The translations under genes and the position numbers were made by a program. Shown here piece after piece: positions 1 through 8,602 of a stretch of 64,000 nt of DNA (position 1 is its first letter; each line of letters opens with the position of its first letter). Source of the stretch: Paenibacillus brevis (GTDB taxonomy: Bacteria; Bacillota; Bacilli; Paenibacillales; Paenibacillaceae). A model generated the notes under the pieces. It saw only the letters and a list, made by a program, of their open reading frames with translations, had not been told where the DNA came from and did no database searches. The DNA lies in contig NZ_JAHLQJ010000004.1 of NCBI RefSeq assembly GCF_018919145.1, forward strand, positions 124,001-188,000, written 5' to 3'.

Positions 1-248
1 CAATCAATATTTTGCAGAACTCGCTCAACTCGATCCCCCCATAATCTCTAAACCCATATATTCACATCAGGAATTGATAGCGTTTTCACACAACTGAAAT
101 ACAGCCCATTCGTGCTAGCGTTCTTCCGAGTCTTCCGCCACATCAAATACTGGCTTTAAGTTCTTTAGTTTATATATGCTATCATAAGTTGGATTTATGG
201 CAAACGTAAAATCATGGAAAAAACGCGAGCAATTTCTTTCTATAAAAA
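1..248. other. Leading stretch without a recognisable gene
   Basis: I see no open frame with a ribosome site and no RNA gene here. The stretch is moderately AT-rich and lies downstream of the minus-strand PFL gene and its terminator, so it is probably intergenic. It could also be the margin of a gene lying mostly outside the window. Confidence 0.4.
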
Positions 249-293
249 GGCAGTTAGGGGGTCCCAAAGTAAACTTGGAACCCCCTAACTGCC
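249..293 (-). terminator. Rho-independent terminator after the ACT-PFL pair
   Basis: A perfect 14-bp inverted repeat (249-262 with 280-293) encloses a 17-nt loop. Read on the minus strand it is followed by a CCTTTTTAT tract. It lies just past the stop of the PFL gene. Confidence 0.85.
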
Positions 294-314
294 TTGTATG
301 TTTCCTTGCCCGGT

Positions 315-1673
315 TTAATTCTTGAAGCTATGAATCGGCGCCGGAATCCGGCCGCCGCGGTCAATGAAGCTGGCGCAGCTAAAACCGTTGACCGGCATGA
401 CCGGCGCGTACCCTAGCAAGCCGCCAAATTCGGCGATATCGCCAACTCCCTTGCCAATGACCGGAATGATACGGACTGCCGTAGTCTTGTTATTAATCAT
501 TCCGATCGCCGCCTCATCGGCAATAATCCCTGAGACGGTTGCCTCGCTAGTGTCGCCCGGGATTGCAATCATATCCAGCCCCACGGAGCAGACACAGGTC
601 ATCGCCTCCAATTTCTCCAGGGTCAGTGCTCCCTTCTGCACAGCCTCAATCATCCCGTGATCCTCACTGACCGGGATAAAGGCGCCGCTAAGTCCGCCTA
701 CATTGGAGGAGGCCATGACTCCGCCCTTCTTCACATTGTCGTTCAGAATAGCCAGTGCCGCCGTAGTGCCGGGTGCTCCTGCTTCCTCCAGTCCCATAGC
801 CTGAAATATTTCGGCGATCGAGTCGCCGATTTCCGGTGTTGGAGCCAGGGATAGATCAACAATGCCAAAGGGCACACCCAAACGCTTCGAGGTTTCCTGC
901 GCCACCAACTGCCCCACCCGCGTTACTTTAAACGCAGTCCGCTTGATTGTTTCGCAGAGGCTCTCAAAGTCCTTGTGCTTAACCTCCTCCAAGGCACGCT
1001 TCACAACGCCCGGCCCGCTGACGCCGACATTAATGACGCATTCCGGCTCGCCCACGCCATGGAAGGCCCCTGCCATGAAGGGATTGTCCTCTACTGCATT
1101 ACAGAAAATAACCAGCTTGGAGCAGCCCGCAGAGTCACGATCAGAGGTCAGCTCAGCCGTCCTCTTGACGATGCTGCCCATCAGCTTCACCGCATCCATA
1201 TTAATCCCGCTGCGGGAAGTGCCAATATTAACTGAAGAGCAGACTCTCTCCGTTACAGCCAATGCCTCCGGAATGCTCCGGATCAGCTTAAGATCACTCT
1301 CTGTAAAGCCCTTGTGCACCAGAGCAGAGAAGCCCCCGAGAAAATTTACGCCAATCTCCTTGGCTGCCTTGTCCAGCGTCTCGGCTACCGAGACATACGA
1401 GTCCGTCTTAAGCCCGCCGGCGGCAATGGAGATCGGTGTTACCGAGACCCGCTTATTAACGATCGGAATCCCGAATTGGCGCTCCAGGTCTTCCCCCGTC
1501 TTGACCAGGTTTTCGCCCAGCCGGGTAATTTTATCGTAAATATTCCGGTTAAATACCGTTAGATCGGAATGTGCGCAATCCATCAAGCTGATGCCCATCG
1601 TAATGGTTCGCACATCAAGATTCATTTCCCGAATCATTTTATTGGTTTCCTGTACTTCTCCAAGCGTAATCAT
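315..1673 (-). CDS. PFL family protein (DUF711/UPF0210)
   Basis: This 452-aa protein has the length and look of the PFL family (DUF711, UPF0210), a conserved cytosolic family of unproven biochemical role related in fold to glycyl-radical enzymes. Visible family features are the N-terminal segment with the [10 protein letters not shown] run, several glycine-rich loops ([31 protein letters not shown]) and the C-terminal [20 protein letters not shown] stretch. The start is an ATG 6 nt after GGAGG. It follows the ACT-domain gene by about 40 nt on the same strand, an arrangement often seen for these two families, and the pair shares the terminator just downstream. I cannot assign a reaction. Confidence 0.9.
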   Translation of the reverse strand: MITLGEVQETNKMIREMNLDVRTITMGISLMDCAHSDLTVFNRNIYDKITRLGENLVKTGEDLERQFGIPIVNKRVSVTPISIAAGGLKTDSYVSVAETLDKAAKEIGVNFLGGFSALVHKGFTESDLKLIRSIPEALAVTERVCSSVNIGTSRSGINMDAVKLMGSIVKRTAELTSDRDSAGCSKLVIFCNAVEDNPFMAGAFHGVGEPECVINVGVSGPGVVKRALEEVKHKDFESLCETIKRTAFKVTRVGQLVAQETSKRLGVPFGIVDLSLAPTPEIGDSIAEIFQAMGLEEAGAPGTTAALAILNDNVKKGGVMASSNVGGLSGAFIPVSEDHGMIEAVQKGALTLEKLEAMTCVCSVGLDMIAIPGDTSEATVSGIIADEAAIGMINNKTTAVRIIPVIGKGVGDIAEFGGLLGYAPVMPVNGFSCASFIDRGGRIPAPIHSFKN

Positions 1674-1714
1674 CGAATTCCTCCTGTGCCGGATGTTAAA
1701 TTAGTCATGGTCTC

Positions 1715-1984
1715 TTAGATCCGATGCATCGTATTAAAAATATCCTCATGCTGCAGCTTGATCTCTACGCCAAGCTCTACGCCGATTTGCTGAAGCTCCT
1801 CGACTACCTCTTCAAAGCTCTTTGCCGGAGCCGAAATATCGACGATCATCATCATATTGAAATACCCTTGTACAATCGTCTGTGTAATATCCAGAATGTT
1901 GACGTTCTGCCCGGCGAGATAGGTACAGACCCTCGCAATGATACCTACCTTGTCCTTGCCGAGCACAGTAATGATTCCTTTCAT
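1715..1984 (-). CDS. ACT domain-containing protein (UPF0237)
   Basis: This 89-aa protein is a stand-alone ACT domain (beta-alpha-beta-beta-alpha-beta regulatory fold that usually binds small ligands such as amino acids). It begins MKGIITVLGKDKVGIIARV, the usual first strand and helix of the UPF0237 family, and ends with a short tail. The ATG is preceded by GGAGG at 10 nt spacing. It lies directly upstream of the PFL gene in the same direction, so it may be a regulatory partner of that protein. This is inferred from context. The ligand is unknown. Confidence 0.9.
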   Translation of the reverse strand: MKGIITVLGKDKVGIIARVCTYLAGQNVNILDITQTIVQGYFNMMMIVDISAPAKSFEEVVEELQQIGVELGVEIKLQHEDIFNTMHRI

Positions 1985-2083
1985 AAAACCTTAGCCTCCT
2001 CTGCTTTCCTTCGTCTTTCTTTTTTCTACAAGCCTTCATTTGATTGTTCCTATTATGGCAGATGTCCAAAACAGCTTCAATGC

Positions 2084-2126
2084 AAAAAAATACGGGAACA
2101 GCTCGCGACAGGGCGGCTTTTCCCGT
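2084..2126 (-). terminator. Terminator after the iron permease genes
   Basis: ACGGGAA (2092-2098) pairs with TTCCCGT (2120-2126). On the minus strand the stem is followed by a run of seven T. It sits between the permease stop and the ACT gene start. Confidence 0.7.
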
Positions 2127-2166
2127 TCTCAGGCAAATATATAGACTCCATGGGGCTTATGATCTC

Positions 2167-3168
2167 CTATACCTTTGCCCTTAACAGCAGGAAAATGAAG
2201 TATGGAGCGCCAATGACAGCAGTAACTACTCCTACCGGTATTTCGTTTCCGTTCATAAGCGACCTTCCCAAAATGTCAGCAATAATGACCAATAAAGCTC
2301 CAAACAGAGCGGAAATCGGCAACAGACGCTGATGCCTTGCACCGACACATATTCTGGCAATATGAGGAGCGATGAGACCGACAAACCCGATGCCTCCGCT
2401 CACCGACACTGCCGCAGCAGCCAGCCCTACGGCAACAGCGAGCATTTTGAGCTGCTCATGCGTAATTCGTGCGCCCAGTCCGGCAGAGGTATCCTCGCTT
2501 AGCATGAGTATATTCAGTACATTGGACCTGCTGTATACATAAGGCAGCAGCACGACAAGCCAGGGCAGCAGTGCGAGTACAAACATCCAACTGGTTCCCC
2601 AAATAGTCCCTGCCAGCCAGGTAGCAATAAATTGATACTGCTTCGGGTTGAACTGAATCGTTAATATCGTAATAGCCGCACTGATTCCTGCTGCAACTCC
2701 GATCCCCGACAGCACCAGACGAATCGGGGACAAGCCTTCTTGCTTCTTATAGGCCAATATAAAGATCAGCAATGCGGCCGCCGACGCCCCAATCAGTGCG
2801 AGCAACGGCAAAAGAAAGATGGATGAGCTTGCACTGATGCCAAAGAAGAAGACGTAGAGCATCACCATTAGACCTGCCCCGGCATTGATGCCCAAGAGAC
2901 CGGGGTCAGCCAGTGAATTTCGAGAAACGCCCTGCATAATCGTACCCGAAACTGCCAGAGCCGCTCCAATCATGACTGCGATCGTCGTTCGGGGAAGCCT
3001 GAAATCAAGAAATACCATGCGAAGGCGTTGATCACCCTTGCCGATCAGAATTTGCCAGATATCACTGTACGACAGCTCGACAGTGCCGATCCTTACACTC
3101 AACAATACGGCAACGACTAATGCGATGCTGAGTCCAATCAGCCAGCCGATAAATTTTTTGTTTATCAT
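2167..3168 (-). CDS. Iron-siderophore ABC transporter permease (FecCD family)
   Basis: This 333-aa FecCD/BtuC-type membrane protein is one half of the transmembrane channel of a ferric-siderophore importer. It has about nine to ten hydrophobic segments, the family motif around FRLPRTTIAVMIGAALAVSGTIMQGVSRNSLADPGLLG, and the GFVGLIAPHIAR coupling loop that contacts the ATPase. Its ATG overlaps the stop of the other permease gene by 4 nt (ATGA), implying translational coupling and a heterodimer. No ATPase gene follows; the next structure is a terminator. The importer must therefore borrow an ATPase encoded elsewhere, as in the Bacillus Feu system with YusV. Confidence 0.93.
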   Translation of the reverse strand: MINKKFIGWLIGLSIALVVAVLLSVRIGTVELSYSDIWQILIGKGDQRLRMVFLDFRLPRTTIAVMIGAALAVSGTIMQGVSRNSLADPGLLGINAGAGLMVMLYVFFFGISASSSIFLLPLLALIGASAAALLIFILAYKKQEGLSPIRLVLSGIGVAAGISAAITILTIQFNPKQYQFIATWLAGTIWGTSWMFVLALLPWLVVLLPYVYSRSNVLNILMLSEDTSAGLGARITHEQLKMLAVAVGLAAAAVSVSGGIGFVGLIAPHIARICVGARHQRLLPISALFGALLVIIADILGRSLMNGNEIPVGVVTAVIGAPYFIFLLLRAKV

Positions 3169-4175
3169 CGCTCCATCCTTCCCCCTTTACGAACAAGATA
3201 CAAGAAGAAGGGCACGCCTAAGGCTGCTGTTACTGCAGACAGAGGAATTTCAAACGGAGGGTTCATCGTTCGGGCGAATAGATCTGCTAAAATGACCAAC
3301 AACGCACCTAATACCGCCGAACAGGGGATGACCAGACGATAGTCCTGTCCCACCAGCTTCCTGACCAAATGCGGAACAATCAGACCTACGAATCCGACAC
3401 CTCCCACCAAGGCAACCGAAATCCCCGCCAGCACCAGTACAACAACGGCGATTACAAGCTTTAGCTGTCCTATCTTTAAGCCAAGGCTCCGCGCATTGTC
3501 CTCGCCTATGCTCAGAATTGTAACCGAACGGGACAACACGAGGGCGCATACAAGACCTGCCACGAACCATGGCGTAACATACACGATCTGACTCCAGGTC
3601 ACGCGCGATACACCGGATGCATACCAGAAGGCAATATTCTGTCCGATACCAAAATACAAGGAAAGTCCCTCGTTCAGACCATTAAACAAGGCCGTAACCG
3701 CTGCGCCCGCCAGCACCAGTCTTAAGGAGGAGGAGTTATTCTTCCCGGCGACTCCAATGCCGTATATCAGGGCCGCCCCGATTGTCGCACCGAAAATGGA
3801 CAGCAGCAAAATAAAGTTATAGGATACATTGGTCAGATAGGCGAAGCTGAGCGCCAACACAAGCCCTGCTCCTGCATTGATGCCAAGCAGGCTTGAATCA
3901 GCTAGCGGATTTCTTGTCATCCCTTGCATCATGGCCCCGGCCACGGCAAAGCATGCGCCTACAATACCTGCCGCGAATACTCTGGGCAAGCGAATCGTCT
4001 GGATCACGAGGTGTTCCCGATTAGCAGGGTCAAAATGAAATAAGGCATCCCATATCACCTGCAGCTTGATATCCGCATAGCCGAGAATTACAGAAAGCAC
4101 AATACTAACCAGTATCGCTATCAATCCTGCTATGCTTGTCATTGTGGCAATTGCCACGCGCCTCCGTTGCAGCAT
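3165..4175 (-). CDS. Iron-siderophore ABC transporter permease (FecCD family)
   Basis: This 336-aa partner permease of the gene downstream is in the same family. It shows IRLPRVFAAGIVGACFAVAGAMMQG, the NPLADSSLLGINAGAGL segment, and the GVGFVGLIVPHLVRKL coupling loop. The ATG is preceded by GGAG at about 9 nt. It is the first gene of a two-gene unit and its upstream region holds a Fur box shared with the divergent AraC-type sensor gene, so iron limitation should induce it. Substrate: some ferric siderophore, inferred from family and context. The exact siderophore cannot be read from sequence. Confidence 0.93.
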   Translation of the reverse strand: MLQRRRVAIATMTSIAGLIAILVSIVLSVILGYADIKLQVIWDALFHFDPANREHLVIQTIRLPRVFAAGIVGACFAVAGAMMQGMTRNPLADSSLLGINAGAGLVLALSFAYLTNVSYNFILLLSIFGATIGAALIYGIGVAGKNNSSSLRLVLAGAAVTALFNGLNEGLSLYFGIGQNIAFWYASGVSRVTWSQIVYVTPWFVAGLVCALVLSRSVTILSIGEDNARSLGLKIGQLKLVIAVVVLVLAGISVALVGGVGFVGLIVPHLVRKLVGQDYRLVIPCSAVLGALLVILADLFARTMNPPFEIPLSAVTAALGVPFFLYLVRKGGRMER

Positions 4176-4232
4176 TAGAATTGCTCCATTCTATATAAAA
4201 TCATTGCTATTCATGTTATACTTGCAGTTAGT

Positions 4233-4247
4233 TGATAATGATTCTCA
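4233..4247. promoter_or_regulatory. Fur box between divergent permease and sensor genes
   Basis: TGATAATGATTCTCA matches the 7-1-7 Fur consensus (TGATAATNATTATCA) at 14 of 15 positions. It lies 57 nt from the permease ATG and just upstream of the -35 box proposed for the divergent regulator gene, where Fur binding could silence both directions when iron is plentiful. Confidence 0.8.
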
Positions 4248-4248
4248 A

Positions 4249-4277
4249 TTGAAAAACCATAACAAAACGAGTATATG
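4249..4277 (+). promoter_or_regulatory. Candidate SigA promoter of the AraC-type sensor gene
   Basis: TTGAAA (4249-4254), a 17-nt spacer and TATATG (4272-4277). The Fur box ends one base before the -35. Expected start of transcription is about 45 nt before the TTG start codon. Confidence 0.5.
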
Positions 4278-4328
4278 CCATAACCGTTAGTTGCGCAAGA
4301 TGACGAATATGTATTGGGAGCGTGCGAA

Positions 4329-5966
4329 TTGGATCTGCTATTTTCATTCCACAGCATCAAAAGACTGACCATTTTAACTGCTGAACAGCCTCTTCGCGAG
4401 TGGAGCCAACACTACTGCCTGCTATACATTCTTCAGGGCAGAGGGGAGCTTCGAGTGAATCAAAGTACGATTCTGCTGCAGCAGGGGACTGTCGTCCTAT
4501 GTAATCGCAATCGTTATTTCGATTTGCATGGAGCTGAAGCCAATGACCTTGTATTGTACAGGCTGAGCTTTGATATATTGGAAAAGAACGTCGGCACACC
4601 TGAGCAGGAAATAGCCTATAAGCCTTTGCAGGAGCCATGGAGGGCTGATGGAGAAATCTTCGTCCAATCCTACCTCCAAGTCTTTGAGCTTGTCAAGCGT
4701 CTGTATGTGCTGGAGGAGGAGCAATCCCACGCCTATGCCAAACAGGCATTGCTATACGAATTGATTCTGCTGTTGGAGCAAGAGCGTACGCTTCCTTTGA
4801 ATCCGCAAGAACAGCATACCTATTCCATTCAGCAGGTGATCGACTATATTGGCCAGCACTACCAGCAACCGATCACCCGGGAGGATTTGGCGCAGCTAGC
4901 CGGTTTTCATCCGCATGTCTTCTCCAGGATTTTCAAGGAAGAGACAGGGGACAGCTTCTCGCATTATTTATCCAAATTTCGCATCAGAAAAGCGAAAGCC
5001 CTCATGCTTACCACCAACAAAAACCTGAACGACATTGCTAGTGCTGTCGGCTACACCAACGGGCTTTACCTTAGCAGGAAGTTCAAGCAGATCACCGGCT
5101 ATTCTCCCAGCTCATTTGCAGCAATGGAGAAGCGAATTGTTATTTATGACTGGGTGGGTAATTTGCTTGCGCTCGGTATTACGCCTGTGGGGGCGGCTTC
5201 TTTTTTTGGCTTGCACTCCAACCCTTTTTTGCGGAATCTATTGGAGGATGTAATTGATGTAGGACGACAGGATGTAGAAAAAGTGATTGCACTGAATCCG
5301 GATCTGATCATTGCACCGATCTGGATCGGAACAACCTTTATCCATCGGTTGGAAAATATAGCTCCCACCATTGTCGTGCCTTATGGCGACCCCTTTGACC
5401 GGTTTCACCAGCTCGCTCAAATTGTAAACAAAGCCGAAACGGCCGCCCAGTTCATGATGAACTATCAACAGAAGGCCGAGGCTCTGCGGCAAAGACTGCT
5501 TCAGTATATTCGGCCCGATGAGACAGTCGGACTTTATGAGCTATCCCCGAATCAGAGCATTTGGGTGCTTAACGATTTTCACGGAAGAGGCGGCTATAAT
5601 TTATTTCGCGGGCTTGGCTTGAAGCCTCCAGCCTCGATTACACAGCGTGTGATCGGCAAGGGAATGCCATTAGAAATTCAGCCTGACCAGCTTCCGCTCT
5701 TCGCAGCCGATCACATGATTATTAGCTACACCTATCAAGATGGGGACATGCCCTATATCATGGATCTCCTGGAACACCCTGTATGGGCAGAATTAGAGGC
5801 CTCCGATCATCCAAAAATTTATTATATCGATCGCAATCTTTATCATGCTAACGACGTCTACTCGCTATATTGCCAGCTTGATCTGATGGAAGAGTTGCTG
5901 CAGCATCCTGTGAACAAAAAACCTCATAATCATTTTGTGCATAAAAATGAAGACAAATTGGTATAG
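4329..5966 (+). CDS. AraC-family regulator fused to a siderophore-binding domain (Btr-like)
   Basis: This 545-aa cytosolic sensor-activator has an N-terminal cupin-like segment (about residues 1-150) and an AraC DNA-binding region with two helix-turn-helix units (about 170-270; LAQLAGFHPHVFSRIFKEE and DIASAVGYTNGLYLSRKFK). A C-terminal FecB/periplasmic-binding-type domain (about 275-535) carries the DPDLIIA-like signature NPDLIIAPIW. The architecture is that of Bacillus Btr, which turns on ferric-siderophore import when it binds the ligand. I place the start at TTG 4329, 8 nt after GGGAG. The upstream in-frame TTG at 4314 overlaps that ribosome site and has none of its own. It is divergent from the permeases and is followed by the binding lipoprotein, so those are its likely targets. 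Confidence 0.9.
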   Translation: MDLLFSFHSIKRLTILTAEQPLREWSQHYCLLYILQGRGELRVNQSTILLQQGTVVLCNRNRYFDLHGAEANDLVLYRLSFDILEKNVGTPEQEIAYKPLQEPWRADGEIFVQSYLQVFELVKRLYVLEEEQSHAYAKQALLYELILLLEQERTLPLNPQEQHTYSIQQVIDYIGQHYQQPITREDLAQLAGFHPHVFSRIFKEETGDSFSHYLSKFRIRKAKALMLTTNKNLNDIASAVGYTNGLYLSRKFKQITGYSPSSFAAMEKRIVIYDWVGNLLALGITPVGAASFFGLHSNPFLRNLLEDVIDVGRQDVEKVIALNPDLIIAPIWIGTTFIHRLENIAPTIVVPYGDPFDRFHQLAQIVNKAETAAQFMMNYQQKAEALRQRLLQYIRPDETVGLYELSPNQSIWVLNDFHGRGGYNLFRGLGLKPPASITQRVIGKGMPLEIQPDQLPLFAADHMIISYTYQDGDMPYIMDLLEHPVWAELEASDHPKIYYIDRNLYHANDVYSLYCQLDLMEELLQHPVNKKPHNHFVHKNEDKLV

Positions 5967-5991
5967 ACATCTGATCTGTCCACGATAGAAT

Positions 5992-6020
5992 TAGACATTG
6001 TAGATGATATTGATTATCAT
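5992..6020 (+). promoter_or_regulatory. Promoter with Fur box upstream of the binding lipoprotein
   Basis: TAGACA (5992-5997), 17-nt spacer, TATCAT (6015-6020). A second Fur box, TGATATTGATTATCA (6005-6019, 14 of 15 positions of the 7-1-7 consensus), covers the spacer and -10, an arrangement that would block polymerase when Fur-Fe is bound. Confidence 0.7.
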
Positions 6021-6053
6021 TATCTGTAGAGAACATAAAGGGAGGCTCATGCT

Positions 6054-7061
6054 TTGAAAATTCACTTCAAATCCTTACTGCTTATCGTATCCATTTTAAC
6101 GGTGCTGGCAGGCTGCTCAGGCAATAACAGCAATTCTCCTGCGGAGGGGTCAAATACCAATACATCTCCTGCTGCCAACGAAGAGCAGGCAAGCAATAAT
6201 ACACAACCTGACGCTGAACCAAGCGGCCCGCGCGAGTTGACGGATCCATTAGGCCATACGGTTACGATTCCTGCCAATCCGGAGCGCATCTTGGCTTCTT
6301 ACCTTGAGGACTACCTGGCTGCACTGGATGTAACCCCTGTTGCACAATGGTCTGTAGGAAATTCTCCAATGGACTATCTGGAATCCTACTTTAAGGATGT
6401 CCCTGTTATCGCCCATGACTTGCCTTTCGAGTCCGTTACCAGCTTCTCGCCGGACCTCATTATTATTGGGGATGAGTCGCTGATCGCTGACGACAAATAT
6501 GATTCCTACAATAAAATTGCCCCAACCTATGCTTTGGGCAGTGAGATTAATGCCGATTGGCGCAAAGCCTTTGCCGAGATTGGAAAGATTCTTGGCAAGG
6601 AAGCCGAAGTACAAGCCTCGCTAGAAGCTTATGATGCTAAGGCCGCCGAGGCCAAGGCTAAGATTGAAGCCGCCGGCTCCCCATCAGCCGCAGCGATTTG
6701 GCTGGTTGGCGGTACCTTCTGGATTGTCGTGGATGATCAATCCAGCGGTGCGGTCATGTATCAAGACCTCGGCCTGAAAGTCCCTTCAATTGTGACTAAA
6801 ATTGCTGAAGGCGAAGGCGGGATTTGGAGATCGTTATCGCTTGAGGCTATGGCTGAACTGGACAGCGATCACATTTTCCTGATTAACAGTGACGCGGCAA
6901 CAGGCTCCGAGGCTCTGAAGGACCCGATCTGGACAAGTCTCCCGGCAGTTGTTAACGGCAACGTCCATGAGTTCGATGCTGACTTAACAAGCTGGCTGTA
7001 CACCGGTCCAATCGCGAATGACATGATTGTAGATGCCGTCGTAGAAAGTATTTTGAAATAG
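6054..7061 (+). CDS. Iron-siderophore ABC transporter substrate-binding lipoprotein
   Basis: This 335-aa surface lipoprotein captures ferric siderophore for the divergent FecCD permeases. It has a short signal peptide ending in the lipobox LAGC (Cys at about residue 20), a low-complexity Asn/Ser/Pro/Glu-rich tether (about 21-60) and then a FecB/Peripla_BP_2 domain (TDPLGHTVTIPANPERI, SFSPDLIIIGDESLI, DSDHIFLINSD). The start is TTG, 8 nt after GGGAGG; the nearby ATG at 6049 is out of frame. Its own promoter overlaps a Fur box. The gene is separated from its permeases by the regulator gene, so the importer is encoded in two opposing transcripts. Confidence 0.93.
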   Translation: MKIHFKSLLLIVSILTVLAGCSGNNSNSPAEGSNTNTSPAANEEQASNNTQPDAEPSGPRELTDPLGHTVTIPANPERILASYLEDYLAALDVTPVAQWSVGNSPMDYLESYFKDVPVIAHDLPFESVTSFSPDLIIIGDESLIADDKYDSYNKIAPTYALGSEINADWRKAFAEIGKILGKEAEVQASLEAYDAKAAEAKAKIEAAGSPSAAAIWLVGGTFWIVVDDQSSGAVMYQDLGLKVPSIVTKIAEGEGGIWRSLSLEAMAELDSDHIFLINSDAATGSEALKDPIWTSLPAVVNGNVHEFDADLTSWLYTGPIANDMIVDAVVESILK

Positions 7062-7104
7062 GTCTATCAAATAGGCGCTTCAACCTTTTAAGTGCAATTA
7101 ATGC

Positions 7105-7160
7105 AAAGGCTCGTACTGGCAGGAAAGTCATAAAATCCTGCCTGTACGAGCCTTTCTTTT
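7105..7160. terminator. Strong terminator between convergent genes
   Basis: AAAGGCTCGTAC (7105-7116) pairs perfectly with GTACGAGCCTTT (7144-7155), with further pairing GGCAGGA/TCCTGCC inside. It is followed by CTTTTGTT on the plus strand. It ends the binding-lipoprotein gene and may also serve the convergent GH43 gene. Confidence 0.9.
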
Positions 7161-7186
7161 GTTACATAGAACTAATTGATACTCTC

Positions 7187-8584
7187 TCAGGCCAGAGGGA
7201 TCGAATGGATCCGCACATGCCTTATTGCCCCATCGAACGCGGCATGTCCGTCCGAATCGCCGAATGCGTCTTCGCCGAACCGCCCTCCGTATCCGCCCGG
7301 ACCGTCATGACTGCGGACAAGCACGTACGAAGCCTGTTCTTGCACGGTTACATCGTTCACCGACAGGATGAGTCTCCCCTCATCATAGACGAGCGAAACC
7401 TCCTGCCACTCCGACTTGGCCAACAGACCTGGTTTGCTTGTTAACTTCAGAAGGGTGCCGTTAGACCGAACGGCCGCCTCCACGCAGTCCTCACGGATTC
7501 GCAGGGCGAGACCGTTAACAGCATCCCCTTCATCATACAGCATTTGAATCCCTGACCCGGAATTTGGCCGAATCTGCATTGTTACGCTTCTCATGCTGAA
7601 GGCATCATGCAGGAAGCCGACTTCCTCCCATGCTGCAATCCGCACCGGTGAGTAAGTCGGTGTCCTGTAATGAGCCTGCAGGGCGTAGCTGTCCAACAAC
7701 CCGCGGAGCTCGGCTTCTCCCAAGGGAAAGACGGTCGCATGCCTGGCCCGGAACGGAAAACGGACGCGGCTCGCGTCCAATTCCCCCGACCAGTGGAGCA
7801 TATCCTGCGACTCCATGACGCCGAATTTGCCATAGGCCCAATAATCGTAAATCAACAGCCATTTCTGCTCGCTTTCGATCCATAGAAATTCCGGCCCTTC
7901 CGTATAGTCCGGGGTTTGAATATCGCTCACCCGTTCATACGGCCCTTCCGGTTGTTCGGCAACAGCGAGAAAATTCATGGGCGGGTGCGGGAATTTCAGA
8001 GGCTCATAGACATGGCTTTCGTCCTTCACGGCCATATAATAATTCCCCTCATGCTCCGCCAAGCTTGCATCAATCGTCTGAAAGCCGGGATCAAAGAATA
8101 GCTTTGTCTTCGAAAAGCTGATCCAGTCCCGTGTCCGTGCCGAATAATGCTTGCTGTTGCTCAAATCGCCTCCCGTGCTGGAAGCCCAATAGACCAGATA
8201 CTCCCCCGTCTCCGAATCCATGCTGAATTCCGGCGCCCAGCTGTTAACCGTATCCGGGATTTCTTGCATGAGCGGCAGCAGCCGCTCTCCTCTCCAATGA
8301 ATCAGGTCGTCGGATACTGCATACCCGATGGCTGGACCAAGCGGACGGATAGTGAACACCATATGCCATCTCCCGTCCCGGCCTTTTCCGATAAACGGGT
8401 CCCTCAGAATTCCCTCCCCAAGGGTGGTTTTCCAGACAGGCTTGTTCCCGTTCAATTCATGCCAGCGTCTTCCGTCCCGGCTTACGGCGTAGTGCAGCTG
8501 TTCAACCTTATGCGTCTGTCCCGGGCCGGAGCGGAAATACCCCATTAAGTAAGCAGCATGTCCGGTTTGTCTTGAAGAAATCAT
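7187..8584 (-). CDS. Glycoside hydrolase family 43-like protein with C-terminal beta-sandwich
   Basis: This 465-aa protein without a signal peptide is probably a cytosolic enzyme acting on imported oligosaccharides. The N-terminal part (about 1-300) reads as a five-bladed beta-propeller of the GH43/GH32 superfamily. It has repeated blade motifs (LHYAVSRDGRRWHEL, IGYAVSDDLIHW, LLIYDYWAYGKFGVMES), a likely base Asp in RDPFIG and a likely acid Glu in TEGPEF. The C-terminal part (about 310-465) looks like a concanavalin-type sandwich. The ATG follows GGGGG at 9 nt. It is the last gene of arabinan locus 1, 18 nt after the binding lipoprotein. Exact specificity (arabinosidase or a galactan/fructan enzyme) is not resolved. 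Confidence 0.75.
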   Translation of the reverse strand: MISSRQTGHAAYLMGYFRSGPGQTHKVEQLHYAVSRDGRRWHELNGNKPVWKTTLGEGILRDPFIGKGRDGRWHMVFTIRPLGPAIGYAVSDDLIHWRGERLLPLMQEIPDTVNSWAPEFSMDSETGEYLVYWASSTGGDLSNSKHYSARTRDWISFSKTKLFFDPGFQTIDASLAEHEGNYYMAVKDESHVYEPLKFPHPPMNFLAVAEQPEGPYERVSDIQTPDYTEGPEFLWIESEQKWLLIYDYWAYGKFGVMESQDMLHWSGELDASRVRFPFRARHATVFPLGEAELRGLLDSYALQAHYRTPTYSPVRIAAWEEVGFLHDAFSMRSVTMQIRPNSGSGIQMLYDEGDAVNGLALRIREDCVEAAVRSNGTLLKLTSKPGLLAKSEWQEVSLVYDEGRLILSVNDVTVQEQASYVLVRSHDGPGGYGGRFGEDAFGDSDGHAAFDGAIRHVRIHSIPLA

Positions 8585-8602
8585 TCCATCTGGCCCCCTC
8601 TT

